Assembly: GCF_023757625.1 (NCBI RefSeq)
Contig: NZ_JALGBZ010000010.1
Location: 1 to 50,101 of the forward strand
Length of the DNA stretch: 50,101 nt
DNA from: Halomonas sp. S3-1-1
GTDB taxonomy: Bacteria; Pseudomonadota; Gammaproteobacteria; Pseudomonadales; Halomonadaceae
Direction of reading: 5' to 3'
The number at the start of each line of letters is the position of its first letter. Positions within the stretch are counted from its first letter, which is position 1. The translations under genes and the position numbers were made by a program. Shown here piece by piece: positions 16,698-26,652 of the stretch. The notes below the pieces were generated by a model. The model did not search any database and was not told where the DNA came from. It worked only from the letters and a program-made list of their open reading frames with translations.

Positions 16698-17900
16698 CTA
16701 CACCTCCTCATCCGTGGACGCGGCGGGCGCGATGTCCAAATCCAAGGATTTGGCGCCTTTCGGGTAGGCCTCAGGGTAGCGGCGAATATGGCGCTTGAGG
16801 CCATCAAGCTGGCGCGTCAGTTCCGGGGTCACCTCGGCATAAACATCGGTGATTAGAGAATCCAGCGGCGGCGCGGCACGCTTTTCGGCGCGCTTCAAGG
16901 TGTCCAGCACCTCGCGGCGCAGCGACTCCTCGAGCTCGCTCTGCTCATCGTCGCTCCACCACTCCTGACGGGTGAGCCACTTTCTAAAGCGCAGCACCGG
17001 GTCCTTGAGCCGCCAGGTCTCCTCTTCGCTCTTGGCGCGGTAGCCCGACGGGTCGTCTGACGACGAGTGGGCCGCGAGACGATAGGACATCGCCTCGATC
17101 AACACCGGCTTGTTCTGCTCGACGGCGATGACGCGCGCCCGGCGGGTCGCCTCGAACACCGCCAGCGCGTCGTTGCCATCCACGCGAATGACGTGCATGC
17201 GATAGCCCATCGCCCGTGGGGCGATACCGTCGGCGGCGAACTGCTCGACTGCCGGTGTCGAGATGGCGTAGCCGTTGTTGCGACAAAAGAAGATAACCGG
17301 CACCTGGTGGACCGAGGCCATGTTGAGCGCGGCGTGAAAGTCGCCTTCAGAGGCCGCGCCTTCGCCAAAAAAGGTCAGCGTGCAGAGCCCGTCTCCGGCG
17401 AGTTTCTGGCCATAGGCGTAGCCGGTGGCCTGGGGAATTTGCGTAGCCAAGGGCGATGAAATGGTCATGTAGTGCAGCTTGCGCGAGCCGTAGTGCACCG
17501 GCATCTGCCGGCCCTTGCCGTAGTCCAGCTCGTTGCCGAACAGCTGGTTCATGAACTCATCAATGGTGAAGCCGCGATACATCAGCGCGCCCTGCTCGCG
17601 GTACTGCGCCATGATCATGTCGCGCTCATCGAGAGCAGCGGTGGCGCCGACGATGGCAGCCTCCTCGCCGGTACACTGCATGTAAAAGCTCAGCCGCCCC
17701 TGACGCTGCGCGGCCAACATGCGCTCGTCGAGAAGTCTGGTGGCGAGCATCGCCTTGTACAAGCGCCGGGCGTGGTCACGCTCGAGAGCCGGGGCCGAGG
17801 CGCCTTCGTACAGCACCCCTTCCGGGTCGAGCAGGCTAAAGGTCGGTATGGAAAACTCGTCGCCGGTCATGAAACTCGGCTGGTGGTCAAAGCGTGTCAT
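16698..17900 (-). CDS. bkdA1: 2-oxoacid dehydrogenase E1 component alpha subunit
   Basis: The 400-residue subunit contains the thiamine pyrophosphate-binding motif from [15 protein letters not shown] to CRNN (residues about 179-209) and the phosphorylation-loop-like segment [16 protein letters not shown], with Ser residues in the loop that mammalian branched-chain kinase modifies. It is the first gene of a minus-strand operon with E1 beta, E2 and the protein kinase. The length and N-terminal extension resemble Pseudomonas BkdA1. No dedicated E3 (lipoamide dehydrogenase) gene follows. Confidence 0.92.
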   Translation of the reverse strand: MTRFDHQPSFMTGDEFSIPTFSLLDPEGVLYEGASAPALERDHARRLYKAMLATRLLDERMLAAQRQGRLSFYMQCTGEEAAIVGATAALDERDMIMAQYREQGALMYRGFTIDEFMNQLFGNELDYGKGRQMPVHYGSRKLHYMTISSPLATQIPQATGYAYGQKLAGDGLCTLTFFGEGAASEGDFHAALNMASVHQVPVIFFCRNNGYAISTPAVEQFAADGIAPRAMGYRMHVIRVDGNDALAVFEATRRARVIAVEQNKPVLIEAMSYRLAAHSSSDDPSGYRAKSEEETWRLKDPVLRFRKWLTRQEWWSDDEQSELEESLRREVLDTLKRAEKRAAPPLDSLITDVYAEVTPELTRQLDGLKRHIRRYPEAYPKGAKSLDLDIAPAASTDEEV

Positions 17901-18079
17901 TTTTTATCCTTGTATGCCCCTTTTGAAGGCAGTGTTGTCGGTGCCAACCGTTTTTGCCAGTGGATATAACCGGCAGCGATCAACGCAACACATGAACAGT
18001 AACGCAGCGAACCACTTTTAGAGATACGACTTAGGGCGCAGAGCGAAAGCGCGCTCTGAAATGATAACAAGGGGTGGGA

Positions 18080-18847
18080 TTACGCAGCGGAGCGCTTGGC
18101 CAGCGCCTGCTGGAAAAGATCGAAAAGACTATCGACGGTGAGTGCCAGCAGCGCGATCAAGAGCGCACCCTGCAGCACGTAGGCCATATTGGAATTGACG
18201 ATGCCGGAGATGATGGGGTCGCCCAGGTTACTGGCTCCGACCGTCGCTCCCAGCGCAGCGGTGGCGATATTGATCGTGATCGAGGTGCGAATGCCGGCGA
18301 GAATCACCGGAGCGGCCAGCGGCAGCTCCACGCGCCAGAGGATTTGGCGCTGGGTCATGCCCATGGCGAGCGCCGCCTCCTTGGTACCGGCGTCCACCCC
18401 CTGAAGCCCCGCCAAGGTATTGCGCAAAATGGGCAGAAGCCCGTAGAGCATGAGCGCGACGATGATCGGAAGCGTCCCAAAGCCCAGCACCGGCACCGCC
18501 AGCGCCAGTACCGCCACCGGCGGAAACGTCTGGCCAATGGAGGCGAGCTGGCCCGCCAGCGGCAGGAAATCGCGCCCGTACCGACGGGTAACACCGATGC
18601 CCGCCAGCACGCCGACCACGATGGTGACCGCCCCGGCCACGCCGACCACCAGCAGATGGCGGCCCAGCAGGTCGAGAAAGCTGGCGCGGCTATAGATGAC
18701 CTGGCGGGCATCCGGCGCGATCCAGCGAAAAAAGCCGTCGGCATACTGCATGCCGAACACCGCCAGCGCCAGCAGTGCCGCCCAGCCAAGCGGCACCAGC
18801 CAGCGGAGTGCAAAACCGGGGCGCAGAGAGACGACACTAGCCTGCAC
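18080..18847 (-). CDS. yehW: Osmoprotectant ABC transporter permease (YehW-like)
   Basis: The 255-residue inner-membrane permease has about six hydrophobic segments and the EAA-type loop in GTKEAALAMGMTQRQILWRVELP, typical of the glycine betaine/choline/carnitine OpuB/YehW permeases. It is the last gene of the osmF-type operon. The likely start is GTG at 18847, overlapping the ATPase stop by 11 bases. The order substrate-binding protein, long permease, ATPase, short permease is that of E. coli yehZYXW, which supports this symbol. Confidence 0.88.
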   Translation of the reverse strand: MQASVVSLRPGFALRWLVPLGWAALLALAVFGMQYADGFFRWIAPDARQVIYSRASFLDLLGRHLLVVGVAGAVTIVVGVLAGIGVTRRYGRDFLPLAGQLASIGQTFPPVAVLALAVPVLGFGTLPIIVALMLYGLLPILRNTLAGLQGVDAGTKEAALAMGMTQRQILWRVELPLAAPVILAGIRTSITINIATAALGATVGASNLGDPIISGIVNSNMAYVLQGALLIALLALTVDSLFDLFQQALAKRSAA

Positions 18848-19802
18848 GGTGAACGCCCCGCTCGGTTTGCGCTTCCTTGATCAGCCGGCGAAGCGAGAGC
18901 TCGCCAATGGGCACGTCGCTGGCATCGACTACCGTGAGCCGGTCGCAGTGATCGCGCATCATCATCGAAAGCCCTTGGCGCAGGGTGAAGTCGCCGGGAA
19001 TACGCGAGTGAGCGGGAATGGCCGAGCCCAGTGACGTCATATGGTCTTTTACGCGGGTGAGCGCGGCCTGCTTGAGCCCACGCTCCAGCCCGCCGAGCAT
19101 CGACTCCACGAAGGCGTCCTCCGGGTGCTGTAAAAGCGCAAGCGGGCTGCCCTGCTGCACGATGCGCCCGTCGCGCATCACCACCAGGTGGTCGGCAAGC
19201 TTCAACGCCTCGTCCATGTCGTGAGTGACGAACACCACGGTCTTGTGCAGTTTGGCCTGCAGACGTAAAAGCTCGTCCTGAAGCTTTTCGCGCGTGAGCG
19301 GGTCGAGCGCGCCAAACGGCTCGTCCATCAGCAGGATGTCCGGGTCGGCGGCCAACGCCCGGGCAACGCCCACTCGCTGCGCCTGACCGCCGGAGAGTTG
19401 GTGCGGGTACTTGTGGGCGAACTCGTCAACGGGCAGCCCGAAAATGCCCATCAGCTCCTCCACCCTCGCGTTGACCTTTTCCGTGGGCCATTTCAACAGC
19501 CGCGGCACCAGGCCGATATTTCGCGCCACGCTCCAGTGGGGAAACAGCCCTGTGCTCTGGATGACGTAGCCGATACGCCGCCTTAACTTGACCGGATTGA
19601 AGCTTTCGATGGGCTCGCCATCCAGCGTGATTTGGCCGTCGCTGTGAGGGATCAACCGATTGATCATGCGAAGCATGGTCGATTTACCGCAGCCGGAGGT
19701 ACCTACCAGCGCACAAAACTTCCCGCTGGGGATGCTCAAGGAGATATCGTCGACCGCGGTGGTGTCACCAAAGCGCTTGGAAACGCGGGAGAGCTCGATC
19801 AT
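18837..19802 (-). CDS. yehX: Osmoprotectant ABC transporter ATP-binding protein (YehX-like)
   Basis: The 321-residue ATPase has Walker A GTSGCGKS (residues 34-41), signature LSGGQAQRVGVARAL, Walker B ILLMDEPFGALDP and the H-loop VTHDMDEAL. The C-terminal about 70 residues (from KDHMTSLGSA) look like a single degenerate CBS-type regulatory segment, as in OpuA-like ATPases that sense ionic strength. Its ATG overlaps the stop of the long permease by 4 bases. It energises the two flanking permeases. Confidence 0.9.
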   Translation of the reverse strand: MIELSRVSKRFGDTTAVDDISLSIPSGKFCALVGTSGCGKSTMLRMINRLIPHSDGQITLDGEPIESFNPVKLRRRIGYVIQSTGLFPHWSVARNIGLVPRLLKWPTEKVNARVEELMGIFGLPVDEFAHKYPHQLSGGQAQRVGVARALAADPDILLMDEPFGALDPLTREKLQDELLRLQAKLHKTVVFVTHDMDEALKLADHLVVMRDGRIVQQGSPLALLQHPEDAFVESMLGGLERGLKQAALTRVKDHMTSLGSAIPAHSRIPGDFTLRQGLSMMMRDHCDRLTVVDASDVPIGELSLRRLIKEAQTERGVHRAG

Positions 19803-20995
19803 GCCTGTCCTCCGTGACGGGTGAGTTCAGCCAGCGCCCCGAGCCCGGCGTCCATGATCAGCGCCATGATTACGATCGGCAGCGCCCCGAGCAGCACCAT
19901 GTCCATGGCGGCCTGCCCCAGCCCCTGAAAAATGAACGTCCCCAACCCGCCGGCGCCGATCAGCGCGGCCACTGCGGCAAGCCCCACGGCTTGAACGGTG
20001 GTGATACGCACGCCTTCCAGCAGCACCGGCAGCGCCAGCGGAAACCGCACCTGCCAGAACCGTTGGGCCGGGCGCATGCCCATGGCGGTGGCAGCTTCCA
20101 GGGTGTCCGGGCGCACCTCGCCCAGCGCAATATAAGTGTTTCGCGCAATCGGCAGCAGGCTATAGGCGATCAGCGCGATCAATGCCGGCGTATTGCCGAT
20201 GCCGCTCACGCCGAGATCGCGCAAAAAGGCCACGTTGGCACCGAGCCAAGCAAGCGGCGCCAGCAAAAGCCCGAAAAGCGCCAAGCTCGGGACGGTTTGA
20301 AAGAAATTCAGCAGCGCAAACCCGACCTTTTCTACCCGGGTGAACCGGCGCATCAAAAGCGCCAGCGTCATGCCCAGCACCAGGCTTACACCCACGGCGC
20401 TGGCGACCAGCACCAGATGCTGGGATAGCGCGGCGTAGAACGCGCTCTGGCGCGAATGGAACTCCTGCACCAGCGCCAGCTCGTCGAGCCAGAGCCGGGC
20501 GCAGAGCCACCAGACCAGCGCCACGCCCAACAGCAGCGCGGCGGTAGCCAGGCGTTTAAGCCCAAGGCGCAGGCGAAGCTCGACCAGGCACAACAGCAGC
20601 ACGAACAAAAGCGTCCAGTAGCCCGCGCCGATGCCGAGCCGCGCCTGGGCAAGCGCCGGGTCGATGAGAAAATGGCCGGCGACCATCAGCCCAAAGGGCA
20701 TCAGCAGCAAAATCAACACCACGAGCAGCAGCATCGCCTGGTAGTTGACCCGCTCGGCCTTGAGCGACAGCGCCGCCAGCGCCAGCAGCAGCAGCGACAC
20801 CAGCAGCGCCCCCGCCACGCCGAACGCGGCGACTACATCAAACGCGCTGCCGGGCACGATACGGTTGGGCGCGACGCTGACCGTAGAGGTCAGCCAAAGC
20901 GCCGCGAGCATGACGATCGAAAGCGTCAGCAGTACCGCGTTGGGCGCAAGCGTGCGCGCCCCGGCCCTGAGCCGGGCCGCTGCCCGTACCGGCAT
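19799..20995 (-). CDS. yehY: Osmoprotectant ABC transporter long permease (YehY-like)
   Basis: The 398-residue protein has several N-terminal hydrophobic segments (about residues 17-150) followed by a canonical permease domain with the EAA loop RPDTLEAATAMGMRPAQRFWQVRFP. The extra N-terminal membrane region matches YehY rather than a short OpuB permease. ATG at 20995 is preferred to a TTG one codon earlier. The gene begins four bases after the substrate-binding protein stop, with no good ribosome-binding site, so coupling is likely. Confidence 0.88.
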   Translation of the reverse strand: MPVRAAARLRAGARTLAPNAVLLTLSIVMLAALWLTSTVSVAPNRIVPGSAFDVVAAFGVAGALLVSLLLLALAALSLKAERVNYQAMLLLVVLILLLMPFGLMVAGHFLIDPALAQARLGIGAGYWTLLFVLLLCLVELRLRLGLKRLATAALLLGVALVWWLCARLWLDELALVQEFHSRQSAFYAALSQHLVLVASAVGVSLVLGMTLALLMRRFTRVEKVGFALLNFFQTVPSLALFGLLLAPLAWLGANVAFLRDLGVSGIGNTPALIALIAYSLLPIARNTYIALGEVRPDTLEAATAMGMRPAQRFWQVRFPLALPVLLEGVRITTVQAVGLAAVAALIGAGGLGTFIFQGLGQAAMDMVLLGALPIVIMALIMDAGLGALAELTRHGGQA

Positions 20996-20998
20996 CAA

Positions 20999-21907
20999 TC
21001 AGTCGCCCAGGCTATCGAGGTAGTCGCGGGCCACCTGATCCGGCGACAGCCCGTTGACCGCCACATCGGCGTTCAGGCGCTGGAGGGTTTCGAGATCGAG
21101 CGTTTCGAACACCGCTTCGAGGCTCTCTTCGATGGCCGGGTAGGTTTCGAGCACGCTTTCGCGCACTAGCGGCGCGGGCTGATAGATCGGCTGAACGCCT
21201 TTGGTATCCTCCAGCACGACGAGGTTGAGCGCGTTGAGCCCGCCGTCGGTACCGTAGGTCATCGCCGCGTTGACGCCGCTGGTTTGCTGGGCGGCGGCTC
21301 GCATGGTGGCCGCGGTGTTGCCGCCGGAAAGCACCAGCAGCTGGTCGTCGGAAAGCTCGAAGCCGTAGGCGTTCTGAAACGCCGGGAGCGCCTGCTCGGA
21401 CTCGACGAACTCGGCGCTGGCGGCGAACTTGAACTCACCGCCCTGCTCCAGATACTCGGTCAAATCGTCCAGCGTCTTGAGGCCATTTTCTTCGGCCACA
21501 TCGCCGCGCACGCTGATCGCCCAGGTGTTATTGGCGCTGGCGGGACGCAGCCACACCAGGCCGTTTTGCGCATCGCGCTCGCGCACGGTTTCAAAGGCCT
21601 GATCGGCGTCATTCCAGACCGGGCTGTCGGTCATGTCGAAAAAGAACGCGCCGTTGCCGGTGTACTCCGGGTAGAGGTCGATTTCACCAGCCTCGATGGC
21701 GCTTCGCACCACGCTGGTGGCGCCGAGCTGCAGACGGTTTTCCGTCGGAATCCCTTCGCGCTCCAGCGTCTGAATGATCAGCTCGCCAAGCACCGACCCT
21801 TCGGTATCGATTTTCGATGCCACGACCACCGGATCATCGGCCTGGGCGGCGCTTGTGGCGAAGGCGAGCGCCAGCGTTGCAAGCGTAGGTTTAACCATGG
21901 AGCGCAT
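20999..21907 (-). CDS. osmF: Periplasmic osmoprotectant-binding protein (OsmF/YehZ-like)
   Basis: The 302-residue protein carries a Sec signal peptide (cleavage after AATSAAQA-like ATSAAQA, leaving DDPVVVASK) and a glycine betaine-type OpuAC domain; GEIDLYPEYTGNGAFFF is typical of the family. It captures a compatible solute, or a related quaternary amine, and delivers it to YehY/YehW. Three in-frame ATGs occur within 12 bases. The third (21907) is chosen because AAAGG lies nine bases before it, whereas it abuts the first. Upstream is a sigma-S-type promoter, in line with osmotic or stationary-phase induction known for E. coli osmF. Confidence 0.9.
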   Translation of the reverse strand: MRSMVKPTLATLALAFATSAAQADDPVVVASKIDTEGSVLGELIIQTLEREGIPTENRLQLGATSVVRSAIEAGEIDLYPEYTGNGAFFFDMTDSPVWNDADQAFETVRERDAQNGLVWLRPASANNTWAISVRGDVAEENGLKTLDDLTEYLEQGGEFKFAASAEFVESEQALPAFQNAYGFELSDDQLLVLSGGNTAATMRAAAQQTSGVNAAMTYGTDGGLNALNLVVLEDTKGVQPIYQPAPLVRESVLETYPAIEESLEAVFETLDLETLQRLNADVAVNGLSPDQVARDYLDSLGD

Positions 21908-21943
21908 TGTCATCATCCTTTATTCAATTGGCTCATCAAAGCG

Positions 21944-21953
21944 TTAAGTATAG
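21944..21953 (-). promoter_or_regulatory. Sigma-S-type promoter -10 for the osmF operon
   Basis: The minus strand reads CTATACTTAA, matching the sigma-S extended -10 consensus, including the C before the hexamer and TAA after it. No good -35 is present at 17 bases, which is also usual for sigma-S promoters. The predicted start near 21938 leaves a leader of about 30 bases before the chosen osmF ATG. Confidence 0.65.
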
Positions 21954-21975
21954 GTGGCGCGACGTCAAGCGCCAC
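21954..21975 (-). terminator. Hairpin after cysS, possible terminator
   Basis: GTGGCGC and GCGCCAC form a perfect 7-base-pair stem around an 8-base loop, 15 bases past the cysS stop on the minus strand. The sequence that follows is CTATACTT rather than a U-run, and it doubles as the osmF promoter -10. Termination efficiency is uncertain. Confidence 0.4.
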
Positions 21976-21989
21976 ACCCACCGCCCGCT

Positions 21990-23381
21990 CTAAAGCGCTT
22001 CGACGACCCAAGTCGTGCCCTCGCGGGAGTCCTTGAGCACGATACCGAGTGCTGCCAGCTCGTCGCGAATAGCGTCGGCCCGGGCGAAGTCCTTGTCCAT
22101 TTTGGCCTGTTTACGCTGCTCGATCTTCGCCTCGATCTCGGCATCGCTGATCGGCGCGCTAGCGGTGCCTTTGAGAAACGCTTGAGGGGCCTGCTGTAAA
22201 AGCCCCAGCACGCCGCCCAGGCGAACGAGCTCTGTGGCCAGCGCCGGCGCGAGCGACGGCGCATCGGTTTTGGCGCGGTTCACATCGCGGGCCAGATCGA
22301 ACAGCACCGCCAGCGCTTCCGGCGTGTTGAAGTCGTCGTCCATCGCCGCCTTAAAACGAGCATCGAACGACGCGTCTTCGATTGGCTGCGACGCGGGCGA
22401 ATCTTCGACACCGTCAAGGGCGGTGTAGAAGCGAATCAGCGACTTGCGCGCCTCGACCAGCGAGCCCACCGAGTAGTTGATCGGGCTTCGATAGTGGCTC
22501 GCCACCAGAAGAAAACGCACCACTTCCGGGTCGTGCTCTTCGAGCACGTCGCGAATGGTAAAGAAGTTACCGAGCGACTTGGACATCTTCTCCTGGTCGA
22601 CGCGCACCGCCCCGGCGTGCATCCAGGTGTTGACGTAGGTCTGGCCGGTGGCGGCCTCGCTTTGGGCGATCTCGTTTTCGTGGTGCGGGAAGGTCAGGTC
22701 AGGGCCGCCGCCGTGAATATCGAACGTGTTGCCCAAACAGCACGTCGACATCGCCGAGCACTCGATGTGCCAGCCAGGCCGGCCGTTACCCCAGGGCGAG
22801 TGCCAGTGCGCTTCACCCGGCTTGGCGGCTTTCCAGAGTACGAAATCGAGCGGGTCTTCCTTGTGCGTGTCTACATCGACGCGGGAACCCGCGCGCATGT
22901 CGTCGAGCTGGCGGTTGTTGAGCTTGCCGTAGCCGTCGAACTTGCGCACCCGGTAGTAGACATCGCCGTTATCGGCGCGGTAGGCGAAGCCCTTGTCGAT
23001 CAGCGTCTCGATCATCGCGGTTATGTCGTCGATGTGCCCAGTGGCCCGCGGCTCCCGCGTTGGCGGTAGGACATTCAGGCGCGCCTCGTCCTCGTGCATC
23101 GCGGCGATCATGCGCTCGGTGAGCGCGCCAATCGGCTCGTCGTTCTCTTCGGCACGCTTTAAAATCTTGTCGTCGATATCAGTGATGTTGCGCACATAAT
23201 CGACCTCGAACCCGCGCTCGCGCAGGTAGCGGGTGATCACATCGAACGCCACCATCACCCGGGCGTGGCCCAGGTGGCAGTAGTCGTACACCGTCATGCC
23301 GCACACGTACATGCGCACCTTGCCAGGCTCGATCGGCGTAAAGGTTTCCTTGGCGCGGGTAAGCGTGTTGTAAATCTGCAT
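21990..23381 (-). CDS. cysS: Cysteine--tRNA ligase
   Basis: The 463-residue class I synthetase charges tRNA-Cys. It shows the HIGH-type motif CHLGHA (residues 35-40) after the zinc ligand Cys28 in YVCGMT, further zinc ligands in the WHIECSAM segment, and the KMSKS motif in [13 protein letters not shown] at 23381 starts the conserved MQIYNTLTR; the frame also opens with a GTG two codons earlier, but that falls within the SD sequence GAGGTG. It follows glnS by only about 7 bases, so the two synthetases are probably one transcript. Confidence 0.96.
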   Translation of the reverse strand: MQIYNTLTRAKETFTPIEPGKVRMYVCGMTVYDYCHLGHARVMVAFDVITRYLRERGFEVDYVRNITDIDDKILKRAEENDEPIGALTERMIAAMHEDEARLNVLPPTREPRATGHIDDITAMIETLIDKGFAYRADNGDVYYRVRKFDGYGKLNNRQLDDMRAGSRVDVDTHKEDPLDFVLWKAAKPGEAHWHSPWGNGRPGWHIECSAMSTCCLGNTFDIHGGGPDLTFPHHENEIAQSEAATGQTYVNTWMHAGAVRVDQEKMSKSLGNFFTIRDVLEEHDPEVVRFLLVASHYRSPINYSVGSLVEARKSLIRFYTALDGVEDSPASQPIEDASFDARFKAAMDDDFNTPEALAVLFDLARDVNRAKTDAPSLAPALATELVRLGGVLGLLQQAPQAFLKGTASAPISDAEIEAKIEQRKQAKMDKDFARADAIRDELAALGIVLKDSREGTTWVVEAL

Positions 23382-23388
23382 GGCCACC

Positions 23389-25068
23389 TCAGCCCTTTTT
23401 CTGAATTTTCGCCCAGCTATCCTTCAGCCCGACGGTGCGGTTGAAGACGAGCTTGTCCGGCGTCGACAGGTGGCGATCGGCGCAGAAGTAGCCCACCCGC
23501 TCGAACTGGTAGCGTGACTCTGGCGCGGCATCCGCGAGGCTCGGCTCGCCGACGGCCTGGCAGACAACCAGCGACTCCGGGTTCAGGTGATCGAGGAAGT
23601 CGGCATCCTTGTCACGGTCCGGCTGCTCGACCATGAACAGGTTGTCGTAGAGGCGCACTTCCATGGGCACGCCGTGAACCGCGCTCACCCAGTGGATCAC
23701 GCCCTTGACCTTGCGCCCTTCCGGGTTCTTGCCGAGAGTATCGAAGTCTACCGAGCAGCGAAGCTCCTTGATCTCACCGGCGTCATCCTTGATCACCTCG
23801 TCACAGCAGATCACGTAGCTGTTGCGCAGGCGCACTTCCTTGCGCGGCGCCAAACGGAAGAACTTCTTGGGCGCGTCCTCCATGAAGTCTTCCTGATCGA
23901 TATAGAGCTCGCGGGTCAGCGGCACGCGGCGAACGGCCATGTCGTCGCGGGCCGGGTGGCCGGGCACTTCGTACACCTCTTCGAAACCCTCGTCGACGTT
24001 GGTCAGCACGACCTTGAGCGGCTTCATCACGCACATCGCTCGCGGGGCGTTGTCCTCGAGATCTGAACGGATCGCGTGGGTCAGCATGGCGATATCGACC
24101 AGCCCGCCGTCGGCGCGGGTCACGCCGATCATTTCGCAAAACTTGCGAATCGAGGCCGGGGTGTAGCCGCGCCGGCGCATACCCGAGATGGTCGGCATGC
24201 GCGGGTCGTCCCAGCCGTCGACGATCTTCTCATCGACCAGCAGCTTTAGTTTGCGCTTGGACGTGAGCGTGTAATTCAGGTTCAAGCGGGCGAACTCGAT
24301 CTGGCGCGGCTTGCTGGGCACCGGCAGGTTGTTCAGAAACCATTCGTAAAGCGGGCGGTGATCCTCGAACTCCAGGGTACAGATCGAGTGGGTAACGCCT
24401 TCGAGCGCATCCGACTGGCCGTGGGTGAAATCGTAGGAGGGGTAGATCTTCCAGGCGTCGCCGGTCTGGTGGTGACTTGCGTGGCGAATGCGGTAAAGAA
24501 TCGGGTCGCGCAGGTTGATGTTCGGCGACGCCATGTCGATTTTGGCGCGCAGCACCTTCTCGCCTTCACCGAACTCACCTAGGCGCATGCGCTCGAGCAG
24601 ATCCAGATTCTCCTCGACCCCGCGCTCGCGGTAGGGGCTGGGGCGGCCGGGTTCGGTCAGCGTGCCGCGGTATTCACGTATCTCGTCCGGGTTCAGGTCA
24701 TCGACGTAGGCCTTGCTTTCGCGCACCAGGTGCTGCGCCCAAGCGTAGAGCTGGTCGAAATAGGTCGACGCAAAGCGCACCTCGCCCGCCCACTCGAACC
24801 CCAGCCACTCGACGTCCTCCTTGATGGCGTCGATGTAGGCCTGCTCTTCCTTGGCCGGGTTGGTATCGTCGAACCGCAGATGACAGTCACCACCGAGTTC
24901 ACGGGCCAACCCGAAGTTGAGACAGATCGACTTGGCATGGCCAATGTGCAAAAAGCCGTTGGGCTCCGGGGGAAAACGCGTCACGATAGTGCTGACCTGC
25001 CCGCTTTCGATCTCGTCGCGTACCTGGTTGCGAATGAAGTTCGGCGCTTTGGTGGTCTCGTTGGTCAT
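23389..25068 (-). CDS. glnS: Glutamine--tRNA ligase
   Basis: The 559-residue class I synthetase charges tRNA-Gln. [21 protein letters not shown] holds the HIGH motif (residues 41-44), and [11 protein letters not shown] is the KMSKS equivalent. The C-terminal anticodon-binding beta-barrels are present in full ([20 protein letters not shown] and onwards). The ATG at 25068 gives the usual N terminus; the frame runs 71 codons further upstream but that stretch covers the divergent promoter region and lacks any conserved sequence. A perfect minus-strand TATAAT lies at 25177-25172 as a possible -10. Confidence 0.96.
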   Translation of the reverse strand: MTNETTKAPNFIRNQVRDEIESGQVSTIVTRFPPEPNGFLHIGHAKSICLNFGLARELGGDCHLRFDDTNPAKEEQAYIDAIKEDVEWLGFEWAGEVRFASTYFDQLYAWAQHLVRESKAYVDDLNPDEIREYRGTLTEPGRPSPYRERGVEENLDLLERMRLGEFGEGEKVLRAKIDMASPNINLRDPILYRIRHASHHQTGDAWKIYPSYDFTHGQSDALEGVTHSICTLEFEDHRPLYEWFLNNLPVPSKPRQIEFARLNLNYTLTSKRKLKLLVDEKIVDGWDDPRMPTISGMRRRGYTPASIRKFCEMIGVTRADGGLVDIAMLTHAIRSDLEDNAPRAMCVMKPLKVVLTNVDEGFEEVYEVPGHPARDDMAVRRVPLTRELYIDQEDFMEDAPKKFFRLAPRKEVRLRNSYVICCDEVIKDDAGEIKELRCSVDFDTLGKNPEGRKVKGVIHWVSAVHGVPMEVRLYDNLFMVEQPDRDKDADFLDHLNPESLVVCQAVGEPSLADAAPESRYQFERVGYFCADRHLSTPDKLVFNRTVGLKDSWAKIQKKG

Positions 25069-25234
25069 GGCGGTGTTGATAACCTCACAGTGGATGGCGT
25101 GCCGGACGGCAAGCAGTGCGCGTCGTCCCGGAGTAGAACCGTAGCGCTTCGCGGCGCCGGGCAAAACCGCTATTATAACGCGACGCCGATGCACAGCGCC
25201 AAGGCGAACGCCTTCATTCAACAGGAATTTAACC

Positions 25235-25732
25235 ATGATCGTATTACAGACCAGCATGGGCGACATCACTGTCGCGCTCAATCACGACAAAGCCCCGAAC
25301 ACCGCGGCGAACTTCGAGCAGTACGTGCGCGACGGCTTCTACGACGGTACGCTGTTTCACCGCGTGATCGACGGCTTCATGGTCCAGGGCGGCGGCTTCG
25401 ACACCAACTTCGAGCAAAAGCCGACCCGCGCCCCGATCGAAAACGAAGCCGACAACGGCCTCGAAAACACGATCGGGACTCTCGCCATGGCGCGTACCCA
25501 GGACCCGCACTCGGCGAGTTCGCAGTTTTTCATCAACGTGGGAAACAACAGCTTTTTGAACCATAGCGGCAAGAATCTGCAGGGCTGGGGCTATGCGGTG
25601 TTCGGTGAAGTGGTCGACGGCATGGACGTGGTCAACGCCATCAAGGGCGTTTCCACGACCCGCCGCGGCATGCACGCCGACGTACCCGCCGAGGACGTCA
25701 TCATCGAGCGCGCTTACGTCAAAGACGAGTGA
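25235..25732 (+). CDS. ppiB: Cytosolic cyclophilin-type peptidyl-prolyl isomerase B
   Basis: The 165-residue protein is a compact cyclophilin without signal peptide, catalysing cis-trans isomerisation of Xaa-Pro bonds. It has the active-site segments [15 protein letters not shown] and [21 protein letters not shown] precedes the ATG. It is divergent from glnS and overlaps the possible GTG start of lpxH by a few bases, so ppiB-lpxH form an operon. Confidence 0.96.
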   Translation: MIVLQTSMGDITVALNHDKAPNTAANFEQYVRDGFYDGTLFHRVIDGFMVQGGGFDTNFEQKPTRAPIENEADNGLENTIGTLAMARTQDPHSASSQFFINVGNNSFLNHSGKNLQGWGYAVFGEVVDGMDVVNAIKGVSTTRRGMHADVPAEDVIIERAYVKDE

Positions 25733-25746
25733 TCACCGGGAGTCCT

Positions 25747-26529
25747 ATGCGCACGCTGCTGGTAGCCGACACGCATTTGAGCGGCGATACCCCCGAGATC
25801 AACCGAGGGTTCTTTCGCTATCTTGAACACACCGCCCAAGGGGCCGAGGCGCTCTACATTCTAGGCGACCTGTTCGACGCCTGGATCGGCGACGACACCC
25901 TCGACGCTCCTCACCCCAGCGCCCAGGTGGCGAGCGAGGTCGCAACGCGGCTACGCGCGTTGGCCGATGCCGGCACCGCCGTCTATTTCCAGCACGGCAA
26001 CCGCGACTTCTTGCTCGGCGAGCGCTTTTTAAGCGAGTGTGGCGCCACGCTCCTGCCCGAGACCTTCGAGGCCGAGCTGCAGGGCCTGCCCGTCGTGCTG
26101 CTGCACGGCGATAGCCTCTGCACCCAGGACGAAAGCTACATGGCGTTTCGCGCCCAGTCGCGAAACCCCGAGTGGCAGGCGCACATTCTCGCCATGCCGC
26201 TGGAGGAGCGCCTGGCGCTGGCCAAGAAGCTGCGTCTGGAGTCGGACAGCGCCAATGCCGGCAAGGCGGAGGCGATCATGGATGTCACCCCGTCAGAGGT
26301 CACGGCGCTCCTGCGCCAAACCGGCGTGAGCACCATGATTCACGGCCACACCCATCGCCCGATGGTGCACGAGCTGACCGTGGAAGACGTTCCGGCCCAG
26401 CGCTTTGTGCTGGGCGACTGGCAGTCGGACCAAGGGTGGGACATCGTGATCGAGGCCTGTGATGGCTTGCCGACCCCGCGGCTTCGCCGCTTTGCGCTTG
26501 ATGCGCCGCCTGAGCCAAACGCCGGCTGA
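25747..26529 (+). CDS. lpxH: UDP-2,3-diacylglucosamine diphosphatase LpxH
   Basis: The 260-residue metallophosphoesterase hydrolyses UDP-2,3-diacylglucosamine to lipid X and UMP in lipid A synthesis at the inner membrane. Metal-binding motifs are DTHL (Asp8, His10), GDLFDAWIGDD, HGNRDFLLG, LLHGDSLCT and HGHTHRP. The ATG at 25747 has GGGAG upstream and yields the family N terminus; a GTG six codons earlier overlaps the ppiB stop and is less likely. A bidirectional terminator follows. Confidence 0.95.
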   Translation: MRTLLVADTHLSGDTPEINRGFFRYLEHTAQGAEALYILGDLFDAWIGDDTLDAPHPSAQVASEVATRLRALADAGTAVYFQHGNRDFLLGERFLSECGATLLPETFEAELQGLPVVLLHGDSLCTQDESYMAFRAQSRNPEWQAHILAMPLEERLALAKKLRLESDSANAGKAEAIMDVTPSEVTALLRQTGVSTMIHGHTHRPMVHELTVEDVPAQRFVLGDWQSDQGWDIVIEACDGLPTPRLRRFALDAPPEPNAG

Positions 26530-26571
26530 TCGCGACCGGACTGCCACAAAGGGCAGACTATCTGCGGACAC

Positions 26572-26602
26572 AAAAAAGCCGATCCACTGGATCGGCTTTT
26601 TC
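26572..26602. terminator. Bidirectional terminator between lpxH and ppiD
   Basis: GCCGATCC and GGATCGGC form a perfect 8-base-pair stem with a 3-base loop, preceded by six A residues and followed by TTTTT. It can end the convergent lpxH and ppiD transcripts. Confidence 0.9.
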
Positions 26603-26652
26603 TTTTCGCTTTTATCGCGCCCTCGTGTGATCACGAAAGCGCGTTAAGGCGT

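Noticed and set aside
18039..18058. CAGAGCG/CGCTCTG hairpin after yehW, considered as a terminator
   Set aside because: Only 7 base pairs with no U-run on the minus strand; it is too weak to call.
25069..25234. glnS-ppiB divergent region considered for promoters
   Set aside because: A perfect minus-strand TATAAT (25177-25172) is visible, but no acceptable -35 lies 16-18 bases away and no plus-strand promoter for ppiB stands out, so no promoter is listed.
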